Below, piece after piece: positions 10,196 through 21,342 of a stretch of 64,000 bases of DNA. Each line of letters starts with the position of its first letter. Within the stretch, counting starts at the first letter, position 1. Below the pieces are notes generated by a model. It did not search any database. It was not told the origin of the DNA and saw nothing but the letters and a program-made list of their open reading frames with translations. Location of the stretch: positions 133,955,358 through 134,019,357 of the forward strand of contig CM065816.1 in NCBI GenBank assembly GCA_033398695.1, in the 5' to 3' direction. This stretch comes from Orobanche coerulescens. Taxonomy: Eukaryota > Streptophyta > Magnoliopsida > Lamiales > Orobanchaceae. The translations under genes were made by a program, and so were the position numbers.

Positions 10196-12353
10196 TGAAA
10201 ACATGCTCCACGGCGACCAACACAACGTCGTCATTAGGAATATAATAAAACCAACAAATGACAAGCGTCATCAAATGGATAATACAATCAAGTCAATTAT
10301 CCGAACAATTGCAAAACACAACGAACGAAAATCAATACGACTGACCAACCTAACGGTACATTGGTCAAAACGCGAGTCAATCGCTGAACAAATACGGAAT
10401 TCCACCGCCCAAGGGTTGGAAGATCGAAAACGGGACTAATTTCCCGAACTTAAGGGAATTACGAAGGGGCCTGAACGCTCAACAATCATGAAACGAGAAC
10501 AAAAACCGAACAAACAAACGATCAAGACAACAAAAATCGAACAATCATATCCGAAACACGAAGGATAATAAAGTTCAAACAACAATTCCCAGGATGATCT
10601 GGTGAGAACAACAAGACATGCATTCCCATAAGATCCACAGGAAAGGGAGTAGCGATTGAAAAGTCACAACGACAAACGAGTTATTCCGAAACAATACCAC
10701 ACTCGTTCGATCAACAAAAGAAAGGGGCAGGACAAGCTCAGAAAATGTCAACGAACATAAACGAGTCGACAGAGTCGAAAACACAGGAGTTCCAAATCCG
10801 ATCCACTTCGAATAAAAGAACTAATAGAACCAAATGATGTCACTTCCGAACAAGGTTCACAGGAATCGAACCAAACTCGAAAAAGTCACAGCGATAACCA
10901 GATCGACTCAAAACAAGATCACAGCTCGTTCGGACGATGAAACTGAAATACCGAACAAGTTCATAAAGTATCAACAAACATGAGCGAATCGATAGACTGG
11001 AGAAAGAGAAAATACCGAAGTCAAAATAGTACGGGTATTACCTCCGACCTCGTCCACGAAATTCACAAAAACGGGAGCAAGGTAACAAGACATTAAACAA
11101 CCGACACATAACGGAACCATCACCGATGCACACGGTCATACCAAACCAAGCTCTAACAACTCGCACATACGCGACAACGCAGAAATCACCACGAGGCGAC
11201 AACATTCAACACCAACATCCCGCCTCTCACAGGGGCTAGCACAACCAATGTGTGGAAAGCGACTCAACGCTCACACCGCCAATTCGATCATACTCGGGAG
11301 AAAGTATCAAAATGACAACGCGAACATCATACATACACACCCAACCCTCAAACGGGAATGGATAGGTTTTAGAAACGAAAACCTCATTTTGAAAATAATT
11401 TAGAAGAACACCGGTTGATCTTGAGTATCACCTTTCAAAAAGTACAAACGTGAAACATCGTTATCGAGACATTGGAGAACCATTTCGCATTTGATAAAAA
11501 TGAGGACACTTTCTCTTAGTGAAAACTTTCAGAATATTCGACCCTCGGGTCTAAATAAAAGTGTTTCTAAAAACATTGAAAATATCTCAAAGCATTTTGG
11601 TCCTCGAAGTAGAAATTTTTTGAAATATATTGTGGCACCTAGGATATACCACAAGAAAATAACTCATTTGAAAAGGATGTCTCGAAATTTATTTTTCCAA
11701 GATACTCAAGGTTTTCAAAAATCCAATAGGCCAGAATGCCCAAAACTCACACATATCGACGTTCACTAAAACAACTCCTAGTACACGCATCAAAACGTTT
11801 AAAATCAAGACAATACGTGTCTTTAAACGGAAATAAACAAAAAAGATACCACATTCAGAGCAAAACCACTGACACCATTCGAGGCCTCTAAGGACCCTCC
11901 CGCACTGGCTAGTGAACAAGTCGAACGCGTATAAGCACAAAGCTTCCACAATAGAACTTGTAAAACGTGCAAATCGATTCGAAAATCATCAGCCACGGAC
12001 AAAAACAACAATAAAAAGACATCACAAAGCGACGACACTCCTCGTATAAATCGAATACGAGAGTCGACTAAATACATATCGTGAAATCAAAATCCACATA
12101 AGGATTCCACCACTTAACAAATAATCATAAAAATAGTTTGTGTCACACGAGGCACAACACAAAGAAGGGAGACTTACTTCCACAGGTCGCACGAAGATGA
12201 TGATCGCCCCACGATACTAATCACGACCAACAAACTCAAACGACGCGTCGCGACACGACTCAGTCAGATAAAATCCGACGAAACAAGACTCAAACAACAC
12301 GACTTGACCCGACAGCCTAGGTTTCCTCAACCTAAGCTCTCTGATACCATTTA
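10196..12353 (-). other. TekA-minus non-coding interior
   Basis: Aligns in reverse complement with 29421-31580 of TekA-plus over its length. It has no long open frame and no retroelement protein motif. Short frames in it are not conserved as proteins between the two copies. Confidence 0.8.
12337..12349 (-). other. TekA-minus primer-binding site (initiator tRNA-Met type)
   Basis: Minus strand TGGTATCAGAGAGC just inside the LTR, the standard PBS of plant chromoviruses and many copia elements. Confidence 0.85.
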
Positions 12354-13360
12354 TGTAACACCCCTAATTCGCTCAGGGATATTACACGTCGTAGAACCCT
12401 TCCCCAAGGATCTACCAGGCTGGTAACAACATATAACAACTCAACCATGCCTTTAAGGCTAAAATGACTCAGTAGACCAATTTGGTCTTTCAACAAATAC
12501 ATACAACTCAAATACAACTCATGCCCACGCAGGGGTCAAAATACAACCACACCCGTACTACGGGAAAATATAGCAGCGGAAAAATAGAGTACAACTGAAC
12601 CAATAAACAAAGTACGGTTCTTCATGTGATTAGTATCGATCATCTTTCATCATCCTTCATGCCGACCCTGTGTTATGCTCTAAAACCTGAATGCAAAAAC
12701 AGACATCCACCCCCCGAATACTCGGGGGTTAGCAAAACTCCACTGTTTTGCTAGTGCAAGAACAAAGTGCAAATTCGAGCCATACAATCCACATTCTACG
12801 AATAACAATAACCAAGGATCCTCAAAGATCCAAACGAAACGAAAAGTACTTCCCGAGGCAAGAGTTTGAGAAAACATTTCAAAATCGAAATATCATAAAT
12901 CAATGGAAATAATTTATAAAACGGTTTAGAATGCCATCGAGAATTTTAATAGAAAACAATTTAGGATTATCAAATCCTACTTTTCAAAATCCAAAAGACA
13001 AAAGGGGTCACCGCCCCAAAGGTTTACTTTCCGAAAAATGACATTTACCAAACCGTTGGGATTTTAGCCCCAAATCCGTCAAATGACCTTTACAAAAACG
13101 TTGGGATTTTAGCCCCAATCTCATCAACTCACAGTACACAAGAACGACCATAAGGTTCGTCTCCCAACATCAAAATCCACAAATAAAGGATTTAACACAA
13201 ACAACAAAGTACTCTAGTGCCATCCTAGCCAAGTAGGCCAAACGAACAACTTACCTCTTAGACACTTAGTCAATGCATGCAATCATGAAAACCGTTCGAA
13301 AGCACTCATTTCTGGAAATGCCATAATCAAATCACATTTGCAAAATGCACCACAATTAAC

Positions 13361-13492
13361 CGTCGATCCACGTCTCTGTGGACCCCTACCGAGACCCCGT
13401 CGGATCTAACCCGTAGTGGTTAAAATCAAGCTCGTCGATCCACGTCTCTTGTGGACCCCTACCGAGACCCCGTCGGATCTAACCCGTAGTGA
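13361..13492 (-). repeat. 72-bp minisatellite in the TekA-minus LTR
   Basis: Two units beginning CGTCGATCCACGTCT at 13361 and 13433. Its place in the LTR corresponds to different tandem repeats in TekA-plus and TekC. Confidence 0.85.
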
Positions 13493-14594
13493 GCATACAC
13501 ACAAACACATTACTCATGCAATACTAATATGCTAAGAATGTAAGTTCATTAAGAATACTCACTAGAGATGGCCATTAACTCGACACCATTATCAAACTCT
13601 TCAAAACACAATAACAAGATTAAATACGGAATACACGATTCCATAACTTTAAACAATAGGAGTATCATCATCAAATCCTTCAACGTTCAAAATAATCAAA
13701 TCATAATCAATTCCCAAAACACACCATTCACAAAACACACACGCATTTTGAAAGAAAGCCTTTAACGAGGCCAAACCGAAATCTTTTGAAACTTCATTTC
13801 AAACAACCAAACAAACACACCAAGACGATCACCGATCATCATATCCATAAAATAAGAAAAGTATGGGCAAGGTACTTGCCTCGAATAACCACAACGCGGA
13901 GAATCGACCGAAGTAGGTTGGCACGAACCGACTACGAACTCGCCGACTCCACCGAACGACAATCCACAACAATGAACTACGAACGAAAACAATAACAACG
14001 AAAATGAATTCCAATGTACGACCCAAAGCCGCTGAATTCAAAGAACAAATGACGAAGGTTCAAGGATTTCCCCCAAAACGGCCAAGAACACGATTCGTTC
14101 CGTCAAATCACGAAAACGGAATTTCAAGTTGAAATATGGATATACAATCCATAGAATATGTTTAACAACATCATTTAACCATAATCGATCCATCGAAAAT
14201 GGATGAAAAACGAGATCGAGGACAATTCCCCCAAAAAGTCAATTCGAAGGAAATCAAGAAATATACTTCGATTCGACGAAGAACAATGGATTAAATGATG
14301 TTAAACACAATAATACTACCAAGATTAATCATACCCATCATGAATTAATCAACAATACGGAACGAATCGGACAAAAATGCAAAAACCCCCAAATTCACGA
14401 AATTAGGGTTCTAAGGTAAGATTACCTTGATTCGCTGGATCAAAGGATGATAACGGATGATTGATTGATGTTATGAACTCAATAACTTCGTGGATTTGTT
14501 GTTAAACAACATGGCTTCGTCACCTAAGAATCGCCAGTCGCGGACGGAGAAGGAAGGAAGTGAAAAATGAATGAAAACGCGACTGCTCGGTCAC

Positions 14595-14601
14595 ATTTAT
14601 A
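14595..14601 (-). promoter_or_regulatory. TekA-minus LTR TATA box
   Basis: Minus strand AGTATAAATGTG directly downstream of the GC-rich microrepeat cassette. Confidence 0.5.
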
Positions 14602-14607
14602 CTGGGC

Positions 14608-15025
14608 CGGAACTAGCGTGCGCTAACCTTCCCGGACAAGCGTGCGCTATCGGCCGGTATCGGCCGAGTACCCTCGGCCAGGGCCCGCACGACCCGGCAC
14701 CACCGACCAAACCTGCCGACCGGACTCCCGCTAGCGTGCGCTACGGCCGGAAGCCTGCGAGCGCTAGCCGACCTGTCCAGTAGCCTCTGGACTAAACAGC
14801 TCGCCCTGGTAACGTACGCTAGTCGGCCGACAGCGTGCGCTACCCCTGCCGGTTAGCGTGCGCTACGACCGACAATAGCGTGCGCTACCTGCCGATCCTG
14901 ACCGTTTCCAGAATCTCAGAACCCCACTGCCCAGACCCGATAGCGTGCGTTAGGCCAGCCGATAGCGTGCGCTACACCTGCCGGTTAGCGCGCGCAGCCT
15001 TCCGGTCGTAGCGTGCGCTACGCCG
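14608..15025 (-). repeat. TAGCGTGCGCTA microrepeat cassette
   Basis: About a dozen copies of the 12-base, nearly self-complementary word TAGCGTGCGCTA or one-base variants (for example near 14612, 14639, 14730, 14829, 14853, 14877, 14940, 14961, 15009) in GC-rich sequence. In the closest pairs the spacing is about 24 bp. It lies immediately upstream of the TATA box. Open frames across it are by-products of the repeat. Confidence 0.85.
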
Positions 15026-15689
15026 GTTCCTACCGCACCTGTCCGGCCGGTGCCCGCAATCGTCCGGCCAGTCCCGCAACCGTCCGGCCAGTACCCGACC
15101 ACCAGGGCTCGACGACCCAATTTCCGAAAACATACGGAACGAACACGACGAAAAGTTCGCGGACGACATCAACGACCCGAAATGAAAACATAATGCAATA
15201 ATTAATCATACGCGACCAAGAAACGGGTCGAGACAACAATTACAGATACGGATACCCGTAACTTTCAAGAAATTACAAAATGGCCTAAAACGCCCGGAAA
15301 TCACGATACGTGATCGAATAACCAAACCGAAGTTCACAACACGTTTAACAAAGTTAAACGGACTTACGGGAAACTCAAATGAAGCGATTGAGCGAGATTC
15401 GCAAGAATCGAATTCAAGTGCGGAAATGTCGCTAAAAAGCACGGAACTCAACAAAACGACACCGAAACGAACTCCGATGTCAAAAAGTGTAGAATTAATC
15501 ATTCTCAGAATGACGAAACGGTCATGAGCGAGTCGTCAAAACGGACTCCGACCGAAAAAAAGAAATTTACCAAAAATCGAAAATTGCGGATATTACAGAA
15601 CTGGTCCATATCTACATAATGGAAAATGTAAGAGCTGATGGTTTGCTAAAATGGGAAGCTTATTAGTGTATTGTCGCTCACGGACAATA

Positions 15690-16860
15690 ACAATGGTAAG
15701 AATATATTGTAGTAGCATCTTAGAACATGTGATGTAAATAAATGATATTATGGAGTGGCAAGCTCTCCTGCTTGAATACCTGAATAAAGGGGAGTTGTCA
15801 TGCGACAAATAGGAAAAAGCCAAAATTATGCGTCGGGCTGCCAAATTTTGTTATATCAATGGTGAGCTATACAAAAGATCTTACCTCAGGCCTTATCCAA
15901 GGTGTGTTCTCATAAGAATGAGGAGGTATCCTAGAAGAAATCCATGAGGGGTGTTGTGGTGACCACACGAAAGAGAGAGCATTGATCAATAAAACATAAA
16001 GGGCAGGTTTCTTCTGGCCTACAATGAGCAGAAAGGTGGTTGAGATGGTTAAGTGTTGCAAAAAATGTCAAATTCACGCACATTTAATACATATTCTAGT
16101 AGAAAATATGATTACTATGCGCACCATGCCCGCTCGCTATGTGGGGGATCGTCATTATGGGTCAATTCAAAGCAGCTTCAGAAGGAAGTTTTTGGTGATT
16201 GCCATTGACTATTTCAGTAAATGGGTGGAGGCCGAGCTAGTAGATACAATTAACGAGCAAATAATCATACTGCTGCAGGTACGAAGCACCCCAGATACTA
16301 ATATTGGATAATGGGACGCAATTCAATGGGAAGAAAATCCAGGCTTGGTGCGAAGGGATGCATATCAAATAATGATTTGTTGCAGTATCCCATCCATAGG
16401 CCAATGGGTAGGCGGAAGTCAGAAAAAGAATAATATTGAAAGGAATAAAAACCTGTTTTCATAAAGCGGGGGGATGATGGGTTGATGATTTCAGCTCGTT
16501 ACTCTGGTCCTGCAGAACCATCCCGGGGTCATCAACCGGAGAAACACCCTTTAGTATGGTATATGGGACTGATATTGTAATCCCAGCAGAGGTCAGAGAA
16601 ATGTCAAATAGAGTATAATAGTTTAATGAAAAAGAAAATACGGAAATGATGAAGGAGCGTTGAACACCATAGAAAAAAATATGGAAATAGCCGCAGCCCA
16701 AACTAAAAGATACAAAAGCTTGGCGTGAGGTGATGCCCTCAAGAAAATAGGAAAACTAGAACCTAACCAGGAAGGTCCTTACAAAGTAGTCTGAATTTTT
16801 ACAGGAGGAGCTTATAAACTCGAAGACATGGAAGGGTAACCTATTAAGAGAGCCTAGAAT
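15690..16860 (+). pseudogene. TatD integrase remnant
   Basis: After the TekA-minus insertion the TatD pol continues. The zinc-binding end is represented by CGDHTKER and CCKKCQIHA. The catalytic core is clearest at 16180-16270, with FLVIAIDYFSKWVEAELV, then TDNGTQFNGKK-like and HPQANGQAEV-like fragments in other frames (about 16290-16420). The C-terminal KAWREVMP/GPYKV-like segment follows to about 16850. Stops and frameshifts are frequent. Confidence 0.75.
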
Positions 16861-16982
16861 ATATGTCATCTAACAAAATAGTATGTGTGGTCTCCTAAAA
16901 ATAGTCGTGTACTTGTGAATTTTTAATGAAAGTCCATTATCGAAGGAACCCAATATATTGTCTGATCAAGCTCCAAGAAACA

Positions 16983-17232
16983 AGGGTGAAGTCCCCTAAA
17001 CTCTGATTGGGTGAAATGCCCTCAGATTCAAATAAGGGTGAACTGCCCTAAAATCTGACCGAGTGAAACGTTCTCATATTCAAATAAAGGTGAACTGCCC
17101 TAAAATTTGATCGGGTGAAATGCCCTTAGATTCAAATAAGGGTGAACAAACCCAAAATTTGATCGGGTGAAACACCCCTTAAAATTTGATCGGATGAAAC
17201 GCCCTCAGATCCAAGCAAGGGTAAAAAACACA
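16983..17232 (+). repeat. 52-bp tandem repeat in the TatD 3' region
   Basis: About four to five units starting AAGGGTGAACTGCCC, at 16983, 17034, 17086 and 17138, so a period of 51-52 bp, followed by degenerate units. Confidence 0.85.
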
Positions 17233-17620
17233 TAGATCCGAGCTACACTGACCCAATAAAATTATGTTTAATGAAAGGTTGGTAGTAGGTAGCCCCGAGC
17301 TACATCAACTTTATAAAAATTATGTTATTGAGGTGAGCAACATGTAGATCCGAGCTACACCCTCCCAATAGAATATACTTAATGAAAGGTTGGTAGTAGG
17401 TAACCCCGAGCTACATCAAATTTATAAAAAATATGTTATTGAGGTTATCAACATATAGATCCGAGCTACACTGACACAATATAATTGTATTTAATGAAAT
17501 GTCGGTAGTAGGTAGCCCCGAGCTACATCAAATCGAGCTATTTTGACTTTATAAAAATTATATATTATTAAGGTCAGCAACAACTATATCTGAGCCACAC
17601 CAGTTTGCAACAATTAAAGA
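17221..17620 (+). repeat. 111-bp tandem repeat in the TatD 3' region
   Basis: Three units. The word GGTAGTAGG plus AGCCCCGAGCTACAT recurs at a spacing of about 111-112 bp (near 17280, 17391 and 17503). Variable tandem repeats between pol and the 3' LTR are a known feature of Tat/Ogre elements. Confidence 0.85.
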
Positions 17621-17699
17621 CAACAAAGTAAAGAAAGCTAAAGGAGCAAGAGTAGCTATAAATAGAAGTTTTCATTAAAACGTGGATCTATGCTATTAC

Positions 17700-20118
17700 A
17701 AGGCGAAAAATAAAAATACAAACAAACTAAACTATGGGCTCCTTCGAGCCAAAAGTAGATGGGGTGGAATCCTTAGGTTCGGCTCCTTTAGTCAGAATGC
17801 CGGATGCATCACCTCTCACATGCGAGACAAGATCTCCTTCTTTGGCCAGAGGGGTAGCCCGCCACTCCAAATTGAGGTCAGATTCGGTTATCGAATCCCC
17901 CAGAGCAGCTTCCTACCAAGCAGCTTTAGGGGGCTCATTCATGTTTCTAGCTCAGCCCACTGGGCAGTAGCTCCTGCCAAAGCAACTTCCATATCCAGCT
18001 CAACGATAAATCCCAGGGCCGCCAGCTGCTCCCGGACGTAGATAAGGCAAAATCAAAATATTGTGCCATAGCGGGGCGAGTCCGACCAGGAAGGCGGTCG
18101 AATTATGATAATGAGATAAAAGGGCTGAGCGGTAAGCTCCGAAGAAGGGCGACCCAGCCTCAGTGGTTAAGAAGCGGCACTGACCATCAGAACCCCCCGG
18201 TCATAAGCTAAGGACTTTTAAGCCTTGGCCTCCTCAAGTTGAAGTGCGAGCCAGGATACCTTATCAGACTCATCCTTGGCTTGAGCCTTCGCAAAATTCA
18301 GCTCCTTGTTTAGCTGATGTTAGCCATTTGAGCACGTTCCAGAATGGATTCCCGCTTGGAGATCTTTTTAGTATGTCCGGGCGATTCTCCCTATCGGCCA
18401 ACTTAGTTTCTGATTCTTTTTTAGCCTTCAGGATGGCCTTAAGCTCGGCGACAAATGATCCATATCAGAGGTAGAAGGAAAAAGGCCTTTTCTTATTTGT
18501 TCCTCGGCGAGATACACCAAGGTAGAGCAAATCTAAAAAGAGAGAGAGAAAGAAATAAGCAAAGTAAAACCCAAAATATAAATTTAAAAAAAAAAAAAAC
18601 AAGAAAGAAGGGTGAAGGATGATTACCTTCCCAAAATACATCATCATATAATTAATTCGGCTATCCTTCGAGGAGCCCAAAATATATCCCTAGCTTTATC
18701 AGCAATCAGGGAGCTGAAGAGGCAAGAACTTTTCGAACTCCTTGCACTGTATCAAGGTCTACAGTCCATAACTATAGGAAGGCTCGCAGTACCAATAGTT
18801 TTAGATCACTTAGGAGGAGATGGGGGACTCGGAAATCGGGCTAGCTTGCCCCTTTTGGGTTTCCCAACTGAGCTGACAAGACCAAACCCAGTGGTTAGAG
18901 AAGGAGCTGAGTTAGAAGGAAGAGGTACCCCAATCTTCACCACCTTGAACCCGAAAGGATTTTGCTTGACTTGACCTTATCCTTGGTAAGCTGTTCCAAC
19001 CTGGAAACACCGACCGCCTTATCCCTGACAGGCTCGGCGGGCTTGGTGGTGTCGGATTGGCAGTTCTCATAAAATGATCTGAGAAAACAAAAGCACAATC
19101 AAAATATATAATGGAAAAGAAAGGTGGAGACATAAAATCAAATGGGAAAAATTAGACCTACCAATATTCGGAATAAGCGGTAAGTATTAGAACTCAATCC
19201 ATCGAAATAATAGGTCATGGAAGTGCGTAAATTGGAAGACATTATAAAAGACTCACTCCTGAACTTAACTAATCCAGACATCCCAGCCGAACTACTTTTT
19301 AGAATCAGATCCTGGCTCGGATTGTCCTGTACCCATTCTGTCGGGAAGCCCCAAGATTTACCGAGTGGCAGCGAGGGAAAAGAACCGGTTCCTCCAGTCC
19401 TTTATATTGGAAGGGAGATGGGTAGAAAAGTGGGCGTCATTCCTGGAGGTCAAATCAAATGAGATCTTGAAGCTCTTTAGCCCAAACCAAAAATAAAGAA
19501 ATATATTTCGGGTTCCTCATTTGTATAGTAACAGAGCACGAGGAAACTGACCATGTAATGAATAGTGTTTGGAGAGAGTTGATCAATTGATCGAATAGAA
19601 ATAAGAAAATAATGAAGGGGAAGCGAGGCCACTATTCACCTGATCCATGAATCATGTAATATGACCTGGAGGGGGATGATCAGGGAAATCAATAACCTGA
19701 GGGGTTAAGAAATCCCATCCCCAAGGGAGCCTAAGAAAATTTATAAAATCCTCTAAGGCATATGGACTGGTCCTAGATAAAGGATGAGTGGGAAGGAGGC
19801 GGGTAGCCCCAACACCTACCTGGCTAAAATCATCTCGAAGACCGATAATGGTTACCTGACCAGAAGGAACGGGAGATAGGGGGTCTACAAAAACTAAGGG
19901 ATCCCAGAAAGAAGGGTATCAGGTATATCCCCTAGATCGGACAAATCCACGTCTCCAACAGGCTCATCTACTAGATGGGGAGATGATCTAATTGCTGGGG
20001 GTGACCTATTATCTAAAGGTCCTAAATCCTCCTCCGATAAAGATAAACCTTCCAAACAATCAAGGTCTATGGAGGCCCACTGGGCGGAAAGATCTTGGGA
20101 GTCGGAGGCTGATGACAT
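17700..20118 (-). pseudogene. TatD antisense ORF (putative gypsy-type transposon protein family), decayed
   Basis: On the strand opposite to pol, a long degenerate coding region starts at an ATG at 20118. The N-terminal 74 codons are open (MSSASDSQDLSAQWASIDLD, acidic, Ser/Asp-rich). Further along come HPPPGHIT, FMDQVNSGLASPS, FLVLYYKNEEPEIYFFIFGLG and a KSWGFPTEW segment. That order is characteristic of the antisense ORF of plant Tat elements, catalogued as 'putative gypsy type transposon' proteins. Later parts (to about 17700) look helical and charged. Several stops break the frame. A TATA-like box on the minus strand (about 20302-20312) lies some 190 bases upstream of the ATG and could have driven it. 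Function in the family is not established. Confidence 0.6.
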
Positions 20119-20713
20119 TATATCTAAAAAAGTAAAAACTCAAAGTAAAAAGGAAAGGAAATAAAAAGAGGGGCAAGTTATAAAGCTCAGAAGAACATAC
20201 CCAAAGGCAAGACAAGAAGGGAAGAAGGACGTCGTATATGGAGGAAGGGGGATGCCACAGGACCATAGCCGTGATCAGGTGTATCGGCAGAAAACTTGGC
20301 TCTATATAAAAAGTGCAGGGGTGCGGAAATGAAAAAGGGAGTCTGAAGCCTCCCTTTTATAGATGGGAAGGGAGAAACCCCGAGGGAGATGGGACGATCC
20401 TGGAGCATTCGATTAGCTCTTCAAACGAATGGCCCAGATCTAAAACAGCTTCAGCCACCTACAGCGTGTTGACACATGGACATGGACGCATGCAGTGAAG
20501 GGCGACGGTTAGGGGAGGGCCCGAGAAAGGAAAACGCCTAGCATAAATATGCATGAATTCTTTTAGGTTCCCCGAGAAAGAGCTTTCTCGAGATGCAACC
20601 TAATGAGTACCTAGTGGACAGCGCCCGAGGGTTTCATTTTATCGAGGTCATCAGAATTCAAACAGTTCTACTCTACTCAGTCTTATTAGCTCAACTAGAG
20701 TATGGGGACTGGT

Positions 20714-21337
20714 TGATATGACGAAATATTTGGGCCTCCTAAGAACCCAATCCAAGGAACCCGGTTCCTACCAGACCCAACTGAACTAGCAACTCGGTGT
20801 TGGTCGGGGGAGAATGGGTGAGATCGAACATGCTTATGAGAGGGGCCTCCTCGTAAAAAAGGTCCGAGCTCTAGGTCTACGCCTCGAGGTTTAAATATAT
20901 GCTTCGAGCTTAGAAGCCAAGATTCCGATGTCATCAACTGGACAAGCTAGGAAGAATCTGGTTCTGTAGGGATAAAATCCCCAGGAAGCTGCGATCTTAT
21001 CATTATGACAAAATCTCGAATATTCAGAGAACGACGGATACAACCCTACCCTGGAAAATTTGGGATCCCACATAGTCAAAAGTTGGATCTCAGGGACAGG
21101 CTTCCCCTCCCTTCTATAAATACGGATGAGCTTATCCATTTTGAGAAATTAAGCAATCAGACCACACAAACATATTTTTATCACATTTTTGGGTTTCTTC
21201 TAGAGTCCATTCTTACCTGAGCACCAGAGAGTTCTACAAATCTTGCTGGAATTTTTGAATAATAACTCTGGCGGTTTTTTAGCTCGGATTTTTGAGAGCA
21301 ACCCAATTCTTGGTAACCGATCAGCTCGGTTCCATCA
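20714..21337 (+). repeat. TatD 3' LTR
   Basis: 624 bp, TGATATGACG to CCATCA, with TATAAATA at 21115-21122. A weak purine-rich tract (AGAGTATGGGGACTGG) precedes it. The TSD ATAGT follows at 21338-21342. Confidence 0.9.
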
Positions 21338-21342
21338 ATAGT

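Larger units (their letters stand above)
9723..15597 (-). mobile_element. TekA-minus: non-autonomous chromovirus-type LTR element, 3' LTR truncated
   Basis: The perfect 5-bp TSD GAACT flanks it (9718-9722 and 15598-15602). On the minus strand it reads: 5' LTR (15597 to 12354), PBS (12349 down), about 2.16 kb non-coding interior (12353 to about 10196), then only the last ~470 bp of the 3' LTR (about 10195 to 9723). The last ~170 bp of interior and the first ~2.7 kb of the 3' LTR seen in TekA-plus are absent. The two TSD copies still match, so the deletion is internal and may predate or follow insertion. No gag-pol motif occurs in any frame. Confidence 0.88.
12354..15597 (-). repeat. TekA-minus 5' LTR (3244 bp)
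   Basis: Minus strand from TGTAATATCCGC to GGTGTTACA. It contains a GC-rich microrepeat cassette (about 14608-15025), a TATA box (14595-14601), a 72-bp tandem duplication (13361-13492) and conserved hairpins near its 3' end. It is about 400 bp longer than the TekA-plus LTRs. Confidence 0.88.
9405..15680 (+). pseudogene. TatD second, archaeal-type RNase H, split by TekA-minus
   Basis: The first part (9405-9722) encodes LHVDVSATTGGSGAGIIL, then SNSEVEYKA and YSDSQLVRQQV, the signature blocks of the additional archaeal-type RNase H found in Tat-lineage elements. The domain is broken by the 5.9 kb TekA-minus element. After the second copy of the TSD the frame resumes at 15603 with an HIYIMENVRADGLLKW-like segment, the usual end of this domain. 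Two adjacent stops lie just before YSDS. This domain is the main reason for assigning TatD to the Tat lineage. Confidence 0.8.
5436..21337 (+). mobile_element. TatD: Ty3/gypsy Tat-lineage retrotransposon, decayed, with nested insertion
   Basis: Bounded by two LTRs (5436-6066 and 20714-21337) and a perfect 5-bp TSD, ATAGT, at 5431-5435 and 21338-21342. Between them, in order, are a PBS, gag, protease, RT, RNase H, a second archaeal-type RNase H, integrase, two blocks of tandem repeats and an antisense ORF. The extra RNase H and the antisense ORF are hallmarks of the Tat lineage. The coding parts are riddled with stops and frameshifts, so the copy is old and dead. It is interrupted by TekA-minus (9723-15597), and by a small AT-rich insertion in the protease. 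Confidence 0.9.

Noticed and set aside
14608..15025. Possible CRISPR-like array
   Set aside because: The repeats are only 12 bases, variable, irregularly spaced and within a plant LTR; no cas genes.
14571..15201. Several open frames across GC-rich DNA
   Set aside because: They are translations of the TAGCGTGCGCTA array and its GC-rich surroundings on both strands; no domain and no conservation in TekA-plus.
17682..18474. Plus-strand frames in the TatD 3' region
   Set aside because: They overlap the antisense ORF in the opposite direction and show no family resemblance.
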